A stretch of DNA of 64,000 nucleotides. Origin: Peptoniphilus pacaensis (GTDB taxonomy: Bacteria > Bacillota > Clostridia > Tissierellales > Peptoniphilaceae). The position numbers and the translations under genes were made by a program. Below, one piece after another: positions 34,193-42,175 of the stretch (its first letter is position 1; the number at the start of each line of letters is the position of its first letter). The notes below the pieces were generated by a model. That model saw only the letters and a list, made by a program, of their open reading frames with translations, was not told the origin of the DNA and searched no databases. The stretch is from NCBI RefSeq assembly GCF_900088125.1, contig NZ_FLQT01000003.1:1425071-1489070 (forward strand), read 5' to 3'.

Positions 34193-35879
34193 GGGCCTCC
34201 TTCTTCTCCTCTGTCTGCTTTTATTGACCTCCTGCTCACTGGGAGAATCGAAAAAAGTCGTGGAAGAAAAAGGGGCGGATAGCTCCCAAGGCGGCGGGAC
34301 GCTCACCGTGCCCCTGACCAATTTCGACACATTGAATCCGTTGCTTACGCAAAATCGATCTTATTTTCAGTTGAGCCACTTGCTTTTTGATCGCCTCTTT
34401 GAATACGAGGGGAGCGGGCGTTTGGTGCCATCCATTGCCGAGCACGTGGAGACCTCCGATGAAGGCCGCCGCGTCAGCGTCACCTTGCGCAAAGGCATTT
34501 ACTGGCAAGACGGCACGCCCATTACGACGAAAGACGTGGCCGCCACCTTTAATGCCGTGAAGCACGCGCCGGAAGAGTCGCCCTATCAGCAACTGTTTCG
34601 ACGCACCCCCGGCATCGGCGCCGGCACGAATTTAGATACGGTGGCCAAGGCCGTCATCTTCGACGATCGAAACATCGACTTCGAATTTAATCAAGCCTAC
34701 GGTAATTACCTGGAGCTCTTAAGCTTTCCCATTTTGCCGGCCCATATCTATTCGGAAGAAGCCATGTTGGATCCGGAAGACTTCGACGTGGTGGGCTCCG
34801 GGCCCTTCCTTTTAAAGAAGTGGGAGAAGAACAAAAAAGTGTTTTTGGAGAAAAATCCCAATTACTACGGCAGCTTGCCCTATATTGACGAGATCGTGGG
34901 CTTGATCTTTCCCGATCAGGCCGCCATTCAGCAGGCCTACGATGCGGGACAGATCGATCTGTTCGTCGTGGACGATTACACATGGGACCGCTACAAAAGC
35001 GACGAGAAGAGCAAGGTGGAGCCCTACGAAACCCAACGGGTGGAAGTGGTGAGCATGAACACCCAAGATCCGGTTTTGAGTGATGTGCAACTGCGGCAGG
35101 CATTGGATCTGGCCATCAATAAGGAACGCATTATCGACAGCCTCTACCTGTCCCAAGGCACCATGGCGAATTTCTTTATCAACCCGAAGCTTTCCGCCGG
35201 CACCTTCGCCAAAGAGGAATCCTATTTAAGCGTGGACGGCGCTATGAACGTTCTGGATCGTGCGGGCTATAAAGACGTGGACGGCGACGGCTTTCGTGAG
35301 GGAAAAAACGGTGAGGCGCTGAATCTGACCATTCTCACCAATGGCGAAAATCACCGTCTGAAAACCGAGGCGCAACTGGTGTCCGAGGATCTGAAGAAAA
35401 TCGGCATTCGCTCCCGCGTGGCATTTGCAGGCGGCGGCGAAGTCTCCGAAGAAGGGGAGGGCGCCGAGAAAAAACAAGAGCCTCAAGCCGACAGTTTTGC
35501 CCGCGCCCTTCAAAGCGGCGGCTACCAAATGGCCGTAGTGGGCATGGATTTTTCCGCCGTGGTCAATCTGTCCCAGGTCTTGTCATCCGGCGGCATCGGC
35601 GGCATGAACATCAGTCGCTACAGCAATCCGGCCATGGACGAGGAGCTGAAAAATTTGGCTCACGCCCAAAAGGATTCCGAGCGCAAGGAATCCATCGACA
35701 AGATTTACAAAATCTTTCGCGACGACGTGCCCTATGTTCCCCTGGTCTTTAAGCAAAATGTCCTCGTCACCGGACCTCGCGTCAAAGGGCGCATGCGTCC
35801 CAACGCCTTTTACGTATTTAAAGGCATCGACGACGTGACCGTAAGCAATCAACCGGCGAAAGAGACGAAAGAAAAATAA
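34179..35879 (+). CDS. Peptide-binding lipoprotein of an ABC transporter (family 5, OppA/DppA-like)
   Basis: Extracytoplasmic solute-binding protein for peptides, 566 residues. Lipobox LLLTSC (lipid Cys19). The SBP_bac_5 fold is shown by LTVPLTNFDTLNPLLTQN, VTLRKGIYWQDGTPITTKDV, GSGPFLLKKWEKN and VQLRQALDLAINKERI. The chosen start is GTG 34179, preceded by GGAGG nine bases upstream inside the end of coaE; the in-frame ATG at 34155 would put an Arg/Trp-rich extension before the signal peptide. No permease or ATPase genes adjoin it, so it must pair with a transporter encoded elsewhere. Confidence 0.92.
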   Translation: MKKCKGLLLLLCLLLLTSCSLGESKKVVEEKGADSSQGGGTLTVPLTNFDTLNPLLTQNRSYFQLSHLLFDRLFEYEGSGRLVPSIAEHVETSDEGRRVSVTLRKGIYWQDGTPITTKDVAATFNAVKHAPEESPYQQLFRRTPGIGAGTNLDTVAKAVIFDDRNIDFEFNQAYGNYLELLSFPILPAHIYSEEAMLDPEDFDVVGSGPFLLKKWEKNKKVFLEKNPNYYGSLPYIDEIVGLIFPDQAAIQQAYDAGQIDLFVVDDYTWDRYKSDEKSKVEPYETQRVEVVSMNTQDPVLSDVQLRQALDLAINKERIIDSLYLSQGTMANFFINPKLSAGTFAKEESYLSVDGAMNVLDRAGYKDVDGDGFREGKNGEALNLTILTNGENHRLKTEAQLVSEDLKKIGIRSRVAFAGGGEVSEEGEGAEKKQEPQADSFARALQSGGYQMAVVGMDFSAVVNLSQVLSSGGIGGMNISRYSNPAMDEELKNLAHAQKDSERKESIDKIYKIFRDDVPYVPLVFKQNVLVTGPRVKGRMRPNAFYVFKGIDDVTVSNQPAKETKEK

Positions 35880-35884
35880 ATCCG

Positions 35885-35914
35885 ACCTCGTCGAGGAAAT
35901 CGGCGAGGTTTTTT
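35885..35914 (+). terminator. Terminator after the peptide-binding lipoprotein gene
   Basis: ACCTCG/CGAGGT stem (35885-35890 with 35904-35909) then T-run. Confidence 0.75.
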
Positions 35915-35965
35915 ATCGCAGGAGAGGGGTTTTTTAAAAGAAGGCCACGATTCCTTAAAAAAAGA

Positions 35966-35995
35966 TTTACAAAGCCATGTGATCTATGCTATAAT
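35966..35995 (+). promoter_or_regulatory. Promoter of tRNA-Leu(GAG)
   Basis: TTTACA (35966-35971), 18-base spacer, TGC-TATAAT (-10 at 35990-35995). Confidence 0.8.
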
Positions 35996-36010
35996 CTACT
36001 CCTGTGATGA

Positions 36011-36097
36011 GCGGAGATGCTGGAATCGGCAGACAGGCATGTTTGAGGGGCATGTGTGAGTCATCACGTGAGGGTTCAAGTCCCTTTCTCCGCACCA
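36011..36097 (+). tRNA. tRNA-Leu(GAG)
   Basis: 87 bases; acceptor GCGGAGA/TCTCCGC, anticodon stem CATGT/GCATG with loop TTGAGGG (anticodon GAG), long variable arm, T loop GTTCAAGTC and encoded CCA. Confidence 0.96.
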
Positions 36098-36105
36098 ATA
36101 ATCAC

Positions 36106-36144
36106 AAACGGTTCATGTAGGAAATCTATATGAACCGTTTTTTT
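36106..36144 (+). terminator. Terminator of tRNA-Leu(GAG)
   Basis: 15-bp stem between 36106 and 36140 (one wobble) followed by T-run. Confidence 0.85.
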
Positions 36145-36168
36145 ATGAGAAACTTATCTTAGTTTTTA

Positions 36169-36197
36169 TTTACAAGACCTTTAACTCGTGTTATAAT
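36169..36197 (+). promoter_or_regulatory. Promoter of tRNA-Leu(CAG)
   Basis: TTTACA (36169-36174), 17-base spacer, TGT-TATAAT (-10 at 36192-36197). Confidence 0.8.
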
Positions 36198-36209
36198 AAT
36201 TTATCGTGA

Positions 36210-36296
36210 GCGGGAATGCTGGAATCGGCAGACAGGCATGATTCAGGATCATGTGTGAGTCATCACGTGGGGGTTCAAGTCCCTTTTCCCGCACCA
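36210..36296 (+). tRNA. tRNA-Leu(CAG)
   Basis: 87 bases; acceptor GCGGGAA/TTCCCGC, anticodon stem CATGA/TCATG with loop TTCAGGA (anticodon CAG), long variable arm and encoded CCA. It differs from the preceding tRNA-Leu(GAG) at few positions. Confidence 0.96.
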
Positions 36297-36301
36297 AAGA
36301 A

Positions 36302-36327
36302 AGCCGCGCGTTCTCGTGCGGCTTTTT
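36302..36327 (+). terminator. Terminator of tRNA-Leu(CAG)
   Basis: AGCCGCGCG/CGTGCGGCT stem with TTCT loop then T5. Confidence 0.88.
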
Positions 36328-36355
36328 GTGTATCATGATTTCGGAGGTGGAGCCA

Positions 36356-37600
36356 TTGACGAATGCACGGGAGAGAATTGAAGCCCTCGTGGACGAGGGA
36401 AGTTTGTATTACATAGAAAAGAATCAATCGGCGGTGTCAGTTGCCACGGCAAAGATAGCGGAAAAGCCCGCGGTCGTGGCGGCCTTCGATCCGACGAAAA
36501 AAGGCGGGGCCTTGGGCTTTTTTGAAGGCCGATCCTTGGTCCGTGCCGTGGCCCTGGCCAAGGAAGGCGGGGCACCCTTGGTGATTCTGTGTCAATCGGC
36601 GGGGGCGGACATGAGCGAAGGCCAGCTCTCCCTTTCCGCGGCGGGTTCCGTGTTTCGCGCCCTTCACGATTTGGATACGCCAAAGCTGTATCTGTCCTAC
36701 GGGCCCTGCGTCGGCGCAGCGGCCTATATGGCGGAGCTTTGCGACATGGTCTTTGCCGTGAGGGAACAGTCGGCTCTTTGTCTCACGGGACCGAAGATCG
36801 TGGCCAAGGCGATTTACGAAGAGACGAATCTTCAGGCCATGGGCGGCGCCGAGGCGGGGGCGAAGCGGGGCCTGGTTCATTTTCCGTCCGAAACCGAAGA
36901 AGAGATGGCAGAGCAGTGTCGACGGATCATGGCTTTTTTAAGGCAGAAGCAGGGGACGGCGACAGGTAGCTTGCCTATGAGCGATGAAGTGAGCATGGAG
37001 GCTCTCATCGAGGGCATCGTCGACGAGGGCAGCGCCATTTCTTTTTGGAATGAATGGGCGCCGTCCGCCACCACGCTTTTCGCGCGGATTAAGGGAATGC
37101 GAGTCGGCATCTTTGCCAACAATCCCTCCGTGGCGGCGGGGGTGTTGGATAAGGAGGCGGCGGAAAAGGCGGCGGCATTTTATGCCCTCGCCGAGCGCTT
37201 TCACCTTCCCGTCATCAGTTTGGCGGACACTCCGGGCTTTTTGCCGGGCACGGCATCGGAGGAAGAAGACGTCCTCGGCGGAGGCCGGCGGATGATGGAT
37301 GCCTACCTTCGCCACCGAGGGAAGAAGGCGACGGTGGCCGTGGGCAAGGTTCTCGGCGGTGCCTACATGGCTATGGGGTGCAGGGAAATGGGTGCCGACG
37401 CCTACTTTGCTCTGGAGAGAGCGAGTATCGGCGTCATGGGCGCGGAGCTCGCCATGAACATCCTTCATTTAAAGAATAAAAATGCGTCGAGCTATAAAGC
37501 CATGCATCTGTCCGCGGAGGCGGCGGAAAAAAGCGGCCTGGTAGACGCCGTTCTAAGGCCTGCGGATTTAAGAGAGAAATTGTGGGAGGTGTTGTCGTGA
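36356..37600 (+). CDS. Biotin-dependent acyl-CoA carboxyltransferase subunit
   Basis: 414-residue protein of the PccB/MmdA/GcdA carboxyltransferase family (two crotonase-like halves). N half: GALGFFEGRSLVRAV, LSYGPCVGAAAYMA and the GPKIVAKAIYEETNLQAMGG segment. C half: FANNPSVAAGVLDKEAAEKAA, SLADTPGFLPGT, and GGAYMAMGCREMGAD followed by IGVMGAELAMNI. The start is TTG 36356, eight bases after GGAGG, giving LTNARERIEALVDEGS as in relatives; longer frames run back into the tRNA. About 100 residues shorter than the usual form, mainly at the N-terminal side. It transfers CO2 between biotin and an acyl-CoA; substrate (malonyl-, methylmalonyl- or glutaconyl-CoA) cannot be told. Confidence 0.88.
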   Translation: MTNARERIEALVDEGSLYYIEKNQSAVSVATAKIAEKPAVVAAFDPTKKGGALGFFEGRSLVRAVALAKEGGAPLVILCQSAGADMSEGQLSLSAAGSVFRALHDLDTPKLYLSYGPCVGAAAYMAELCDMVFAVREQSALCLTGPKIVAKAIYEETNLQAMGGAEAGAKRGLVHFPSETEEEMAEQCRRIMAFLRQKQGTATGSLPMSDEVSMEALIEGIVDEGSAISFWNEWAPSATTLFARIKGMRVGIFANNPSVAAGVLDKEAAEKAAAFYALAERFHLPVISLADTPGFLPGTASEEEDVLGGGRRMMDAYLRHRGKKATVAVGKVLGGAYMAMGCREMGADAYFALERASIGVMGAELAMNILHLKNKNASSYKAMHLSAEAAEKSGLVDAVLRPADLREKLWEVLS

Positions 37601-37809
37601 TCATATGCGCACCCTTGCCGGGAAAAATTATTCGCCTTCATGTAAAGTCCAATGAGTCCGTGGCAAAAGGCCGGTTGCTGTTCACCATGGAAAGCATGAA
37701 GATGACCCTGCCCGTCTGCTCTCCGGAGGCGGGAAAGATAGCCTACGAAGTGGCGGAAGGGGACATCGTGACGAAAGGGGAAATCATTGCCCGCGTCGAG
37801 CCGGCATGA
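37597..37809 (+). CDS. Biotin carboxyl carrier protein subunit
   Basis: 70-residue biotinyl domain. The biotinylation site is K35 in ESMKM, with APLPGKI at the start and a GDIVTKGEII turn, so it is essentially only the lipoyl/biotinyl-fold domain. The start is GTG 37597 (GTGA overlap with the carboxyltransferase stop), with GGGAGG 7 bases upstream; a GTG at 37582 would lie before that ribosome site. It is presumably the biotin carrier for the preceding carboxyltransferase. Biotin carboxylase or a membrane decarboxylase beta subunit is not encoded here. Confidence 0.92.
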   Translation: MIICAPLPGKIIRLHVKSNESVAKGRLLFTMESMKMTLPVCSPEAGKIAYEVAEGDIVTKGEIIARVEPA

Positions 37810-37936
37810 TTTTTCCGGAGAAAAATTTTATAAAAAGAAAAAACTCGCTGTCCCCCTGTTTCCCTTACTGTAGGGGAATGGAGGCCGCATTTTATACGTC
37901 CGTTTTAGACAAATACTAGATTTTTCATAACGATTT

Positions 37937-37945
37937 TGATAAGAT
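37937..37945 (+). promoter_or_regulatory. Probable extended -10 promoter of the rnf operon
   Basis: TGA-TAAGAT at 37937-37945, giving a leader of roughly 110 bases before rnfC. Confidence 0.45.
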
Positions 37946-37967
37946 AGGGAAAGATGAAAGCTGAAGA

Positions 37968-38028
37968 GCCGAGGACGAGCGGCCATGGTTGTCGCCCGTC
38001 GTGTTGCAGGCAAAAACGCTTGCCCGGC
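37968..38028 (+). promoter_or_regulatory. Possible structured leader RNA before rnfC (three-way junction)
   Basis: Three nested pairings: outer GCCG/CGGC (37968-37971 with 38025-38028), a seven-pair stem with one mismatch (37974-37981 with 37993-38000), and GGCAA/TTGCC (38009-38013 with 38020-38024). It begins about 15 bases after the predicted transcription start. I do not recognise it as a known riboswitch class. Confidence 0.35.
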
Positions 38029-38060
38029 GATTCATTTCTTAGAATGCAAGGGGTGAAAGA

Positions 38061-39386
38061 ATGGCAAAGACGAATCTCACTTTTTCTGTGGGCGGCGTTC
38101 ACTTTGATGAACACAAAGAGCTGTCAGAAGGAGTCGCTATTGAAGTTCTGCCTTCACCGAAGTTGGTCCGTATTCCCATGAGCCAACACATCGGTGCACC
38201 GTGTAAACCTACAGTTGCCGTAGGTGATCACGTATTAAGAGGGCAAATTGTCGGTAATTCCGACGCGTTTATTTCCGCGGCTGTACATAGCAGTGTATCG
38301 GGCGATGTAGTAGCCATTGAAAAAGGTTATGCAGCGAACGGTATGTACACGGATATGGTCGTTATCGAAAACGACGGCAAGGACGATATGGATCCTTCCG
38401 TAAAACCGGTAGAAAACTACAAAGATATGAGCATCGACGACATTGTCGCCCTGGTAAAAAATGCCGGTATCGTCGGCATGGGTGGCGCAGGTTTCCCGCT
38501 TCACGCAAAGCTGAAGAGCGATGATCCTGCACTGGATGTCGTTATTTTGAATGGGGCGGAATGTGAACCCTTCTTAACTTGCGACCACCGCTTAATGGTG
38601 GAACAAGCCGACGAATTGTTCGCGTCCTTAAAACTGTTCCAAGATCTTTATCAAACAGATGAAGCTTACTTAGCCATCGAGCAAAACAAGCCGGACGCCA
38701 TTGAAAAGGCGAACGAAATGGTGGCTACAAAATATCCGACCCTGAAGGTCGCTACCATGAAGACCAAGTATCCCCAAGGGGACTCCAAACGTCAATCGGA
38801 AGCGGTCTGCGGCCGTATCGTTCCGCAAAACGGCGTCACCAATGACGTGGGCGTTTTCTTAACCAATGTGCAAACGTCGAAGGCTTATTACGACTTAATC
38901 GCCACGGGCATGCCCTCCATCGAACGGATCATTACCGTTTCCGGATCCGGCATCGAACATCCGAAGAACCTTTTGGTTCGCATCGGCACGCCGGTTCAAG
39001 ATATCTTGGACTACTGCGGCGTAAAAGACAATGTCATCGAATTTATTTGCGGCGGTCCCATGACCGGTAAATCCATTTTCGATTTCACATCGCCGATTAC
39101 GAAGACCACCTCCGGCATTTTGGCCTTTACCGACGTCGAAATCGACGATGCCAAAGAAGGCCCTTGCATCCAATGCGGTCGCTGCGTGGATCACTGCCCG
39201 GCCAATATTAATCCGACGCGAATCAACGCATCGATTCTGAGAAACCGAATTGACAAATGTCAGGAATACCATGCGGATCAATGTATGGAATGCGGCATTT
39301 GCTCCTTTGTGTGTCCCGCAAAACGCTACTTAAGCGAATCGACCAAGCTTGCTAAACGCGAAGTCCGCGCCAATGCCCGTAAATAA
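38061..39386 (+). CDS. rnfC: Rnf complex subunit C (NADH-binding, ferredoxin:NAD oxidoreductase)
   Basis: 441-residue peripheral subunit carrying NADH/FMN-binding and [4Fe-4S] domains. Seen: an N-terminal barrel-sandwich region (APCKPTVAVGDHVLRGQIVG), the nucleotide-binding VGMGGAGFPLHAKL, an SLBB-like segment, and two ferredoxin motifs CIQCGRCVDHCP and CMECGICSFVCP. It leads the operon rnfCDGEAB. RBS AGGGGTG. The complex couples electron flow from ferredoxin to NAD with Na+ or H+ export. Confidence 0.97.
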   Translation: MAKTNLTFSVGGVHFDEHKELSEGVAIEVLPSPKLVRIPMSQHIGAPCKPTVAVGDHVLRGQIVGNSDAFISAAVHSSVSGDVVAIEKGYAANGMYTDMVVIENDGKDDMDPSVKPVENYKDMSIDDIVALVKNAGIVGMGGAGFPLHAKLKSDDPALDVVILNGAECEPFLTCDHRLMVEQADELFASLKLFQDLYQTDEAYLAIEQNKPDAIEKANEMVATKYPTLKVATMKTKYPQGDSKRQSEAVCGRIVPQNGVTNDVGVFLTNVQTSKAYYDLIATGMPSIERIITVSGSGIEHPKNLLVRIGTPVQDILDYCGVKDNVIEFICGGPMTGKSIFDFTSPITKTTSGILAFTDVEIDDAKEGPCIQCGRCVDHCPANINPTRINASILRNRIDKCQEYHADQCMECGICSFVCPAKRYLSESTKLAKREVRANARK

Positions 39387-39398
39387 TAGGAGGTAGTC

Positions 39399-40391
39399 AT
39401 GGAAAACAATGTAAAAACCAAATCTCCTAGTTTACAAGGAGATGGACGCTTCGTACAATTAGCGCCCCATATTCGTTCCAACGACTCGGTTACCAAGATC
39501 ATGCGCGATGTGCTCATCGCCTTGGCACCGGCCGTCGTCGGTAGTGTGTACTTCTTCGGAATGCAGGCACTTATTATTTATTTAATCAGCCTCGTTTGCT
39601 GCGTCGGCAGTGAATTTATTTTCCAAAAAGTGACGAAAAAAGAATCTCAAATCGGCGACTTATCCGCCGCCGTGACCGGTATTCTCCTCGCCATGAACAT
39701 GCCCGCAGGCGTGCCCTGGTACGTGCCCGCGATTTCGTCGATCTTTGCCATCGTCATCGTCAAAGAAGCCTTTGGCGGTATCGGCGGCAACTTCGTTAAC
39801 CCGGCATTGGCCGGTCGTGCCATGGCTATGTTGTCCTGGCCCGCACTCATGGCAACCTACACGGCACCTGCCATGGCTAAAGTGGCTGAGACCGCAGATG
39901 CCGCATCGGCAGCAACGCCTCTTAACATCATCAAGGCCGGCGAACACTTAGATGCTCTCCCTCCGTTAAAAGATATGATTATCGGTAACATCGGCGGGGT
40001 CATCGGTGAAACATCCGCCATTCTCTTGTTAATCGGCGCCTGCTACTTATTGGTACGCAAGGTCATCGACTGGAAGATCCCCGTCATCTACATCGCGACG
40101 ACGGCTGTTTTCCTCTTGGTCTTCGGCTTAAGCGCAGACCTGCTTCCTTACGAGCTTCTCGGCGGCGGCTTGTTCCTCGGCGCATTCTTTATGGCGACCG
40201 ACTACAGCTCCACACCGCAAGGGGTTAAGGGAAAGATTATTTTCGCCATCGGCTGCGGCATCATTACGGCCGTCATTCGTATGAAAGGCAATATGGCGGA
40301 AGGCGTGTCCTACTCCATCCTGGTTATGAACGTAGCAAGCCCCTTGATTGAACGTTTGACAAAAACGGAAGCATATGGGGAGGCAAAGTAA
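39399..40391 (+). CDS. rnfD: Rnf complex subunit D
   Basis: 330-residue integral membrane subunit of the RnfD/NqrB family, with about nine hydrophobic segments and the conserved PHIRSNDSVTKIMRDVLIAL start and EAFGGIGGNFVNPALAGRA block. FMN is expected to be bound covalently in this family. RBS AGGAGG; immediately followed by rnfG. Confidence 0.96.
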   Translation: MENNVKTKSPSLQGDGRFVQLAPHIRSNDSVTKIMRDVLIALAPAVVGSVYFFGMQALIIYLISLVCCVGSEFIFQKVTKKESQIGDLSAAVTGILLAMNMPAGVPWYVPAISSIFAIVIVKEAFGGIGGNFVNPALAGRAMAMLSWPALMATYTAPAMAKVAETADAASAATPLNIIKAGEHLDALPPLKDMIIGNIGGVIGETSAILLLIGACYLLVRKVIDWKIPVIYIATTAVFLLVFGLSADLLPYELLGGGLFLGAFFMATDYSSTPQGVKGKIIFAIGCGIITAVIRMKGNMAEGVSYSILVMNVASPLIERLTKTEAYGEAK

Positions 40392-40973
40392 ATGAAAAAT
40401 TATCTTAAAACAGGTCTTGTCCTCCTGGTTATCTCCGCTATAGCGGCAGGACTATTGGCTGTTGTCAACAGCTTTACTTCTGAAGTTATTGCCAAAGCCG
40501 AATTTGAAAAATCCGTTCAAGCCTATCAAGAAATTTACGGCGACAAAGCCGATACATTTGAGCCCCTGGACGAATCGAAAAAAGCGGCTCTCGTCGAAAA
40601 ATACAAAGACATTCAAGATGTTTTCGTAGCGAAAAAAGGCGACGAAATCGTCGGCTACGGTATCAATCACACGGCAAACGGCTATGGCGGCGCCATGACC
40701 AATGCCATCGGCCTTTTAAATGACGGAACCATTGCCGGTTTCAGAAACATTCAAAATGCCGAAACGCCCGGTATCGGTACTCAAATTACCGAATCGCCTT
40801 ACTTCGAACAATTCGCAGGCAAGTCCTATAAGAACGGCGAAGTGAAGGGAAACAAAGATCCGAAAGCCGAAGATGAAATTCCGATGATCAGTGGTGCGAC
40901 CATATCATCTACCGCCGTACTCAATGGGATCAATTCCATTCTTCCCGCTTACAAAGAAATCAGCGCACAGTAG
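40392..40973 (+). CDS. rnfG: Rnf complex subunit G
   Basis: 193-residue subunit with one N-terminal membrane helix and an extracytoplasmic FMN-binding domain. The covalent FMN attachment motif is S167-G-A-T170-I. YGGAMTNAIGLLNDGTIAGF and NAETPGIGTQI are family signatures. Starts at the base following the rnfD stop. Confidence 0.96.
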   Translation: MKNYLKTGLVLLVISAIAAGLLAVVNSFTSEVIAKAEFEKSVQAYQEIYGDKADTFEPLDESKKAALVEKYKDIQDVFVAKKGDEIVGYGINHTANGYGGAMTNAIGLLNDGTIAGFRNIQNAETPGIGTQITESPYFEQFAGKSYKNGEVKGNKDPKAEDEIPMISGATISSTAVLNGINSILPAYKEISAQ

Positions 40974-40982
40974 GGGGTAGTC

Positions 40983-41576
40983 ATGAATTTAGGAAAAGTT
41001 TTTTCAAATAGTATTTTCAAGAACAATCCGATCTTTATGCAAATGATCGGTCTGTGTTCGGTATTGGCCATCAGTACCGCCGTCTCCTCGGCTATCGCTA
41101 TGGGCGTTGCGGTTACCTTCGTATTGATCTGCTCCAATGCCGTCGTCAGTATGTTAAGAAACATCATCCCGAACAACGTTCGGATTCCGGCGTTTATCGT
41201 CGTCATTGCAGCCTTTGTAACCTTAGTTCAAATGGTTCTGCACGCATACAGCCCTGCGATCTACGACGCATTAGGTATCTTCTTGCCTTTGATCGTCGTT
41301 AACTGCTGTATCTTAGGTGAAGCGGAAGGCTTTGCTTATCAAAACAAAGTGGTTCCCTCCATCGTCGATGGTTTGGGGACGGGCATCGGCTATACTATGG
41401 CGATGTTGGCAATGGCCGTTGTAAGAGAGCTCTTCGGTCACGGAACTCTTTTAGATATGCAAATCTTCCCCGAATCCTATCCCGGTATCGGAATCTTCAC
41501 TTCCCCCGCCGGTGCATTTATCCTTTTAGGTCTGTGGATTGCCCTCTACCGCGGCATCATGGCTAAGAGAGCGTAG
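40983..41576 (+). CDS. rnfE: Rnf complex subunit E
   Basis: 197-residue six-helix membrane protein of the RnfE/NqrD family: NPIFMQMIGLCSVLAI, VVNCCILGEAEGFAYQN and GLGTGIGYTMAMLAMAVVRE are typical. It is paralogous to RnfA; the two pack around the central iron-sulfur site. RBS GGGGTAG. Confidence 0.96.
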   Translation: MNLGKVFSNSIFKNNPIFMQMIGLCSVLAISTAVSSAIAMGVAVTFVLICSNAVVSMLRNIIPNNVRIPAFIVVIAAFVTLVQMVLHAYSPAIYDALGIFLPLIVVNCCILGEAEGFAYQNKVVPSIVDGLGTGIGYTMAMLAMAVVRELFGHGTLLDMQIFPESYPGIGIFTSPAGAFILLGLWIALYRGIMAKRA

Positions 41577-41587
41577 GGAGGTAGACT

Positions 41588-42163
41588 ATGTCAACGATTA
41601 TTACGATTCTTATATCGACCATTTTAGTTAACAACTACATTTTCGCGAAATTCCTCGGGATCTGCCCCTTCTTGGGCGTTTCATCGAAGACGGAAACCGC
41701 AACGGGCATGGGCGTCGCCGTTACCTTCGTCGTCGTCATCGCTTCGGCGGTTACCTGGTTACTTCAACATTTCGTCTTAAATGTATTCGGCTTGGAATAC
41801 TTACAAACCATCGTGTTCATTCTCGTTATCGCGTCCCTGGTACAATTTGTAGAAATGTTTATTAAAAAATCATCTCCCTCTTTGTACTCCGCCATGGGCG
41901 TGTTCTTACCCCTGATTACCACCAACTGTATGGTACTGGGTGTCACCGTTTTGAACATTCAAAGTGATTTCAATCTTTTCGAAGCCATCATTAACGGTTT
42001 AGGTGCTTCCTTAGGTTTCACCTTGGCACTGCTTTTATTAAGTGCTCTTCGTGAACGCATGGAAATCATGCCGATTCCGAAACCGTTACAAGGTGTCCCG
42101 ATTGCGCTGATCAGTGCCGGCTTAATGGCCATCGCCTTTATGGGATTCCAAGGATTAGTATAG
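41588..42163 (+). CDS. rnfA: Rnf complex subunit A
   Basis: 191-residue six-helix membrane protein: ILVNNYIFAKFLGICPFLGVS and LITTNCMVLGVTVLNIQ hold the conserved cysteines of the RnfA/NqrE family. RBS GGAGG. Confidence 0.97.
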   Translation: MSTIITILISTILVNNYIFAKFLGICPFLGVSSKTETATGMGVAVTFVVVIASAVTWLLQHFVLNVFGLEYLQTIVFILVIASLVQFVEMFIKKSSPSLYSAMGVFLPLITTNCMVLGVTVLNIQSDFNLFEAIINGLGASLGFTLALLLLSALRERMEIMPIPKPLQGVPIALISAGLMAIAFMGFQGLV

Positions 42164-42175
42164 GGGGCGATTCAC

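Noticed and set aside
37954-38181. Open frame of 75 codons starting in the rnfC leader
   Set aside because: It overlaps rnfC out of frame, has a poor ribosome site and a cysteine/arginine-rich product; a leader peptide cannot be excluded but the sequence fits a structured RNA at least as well.
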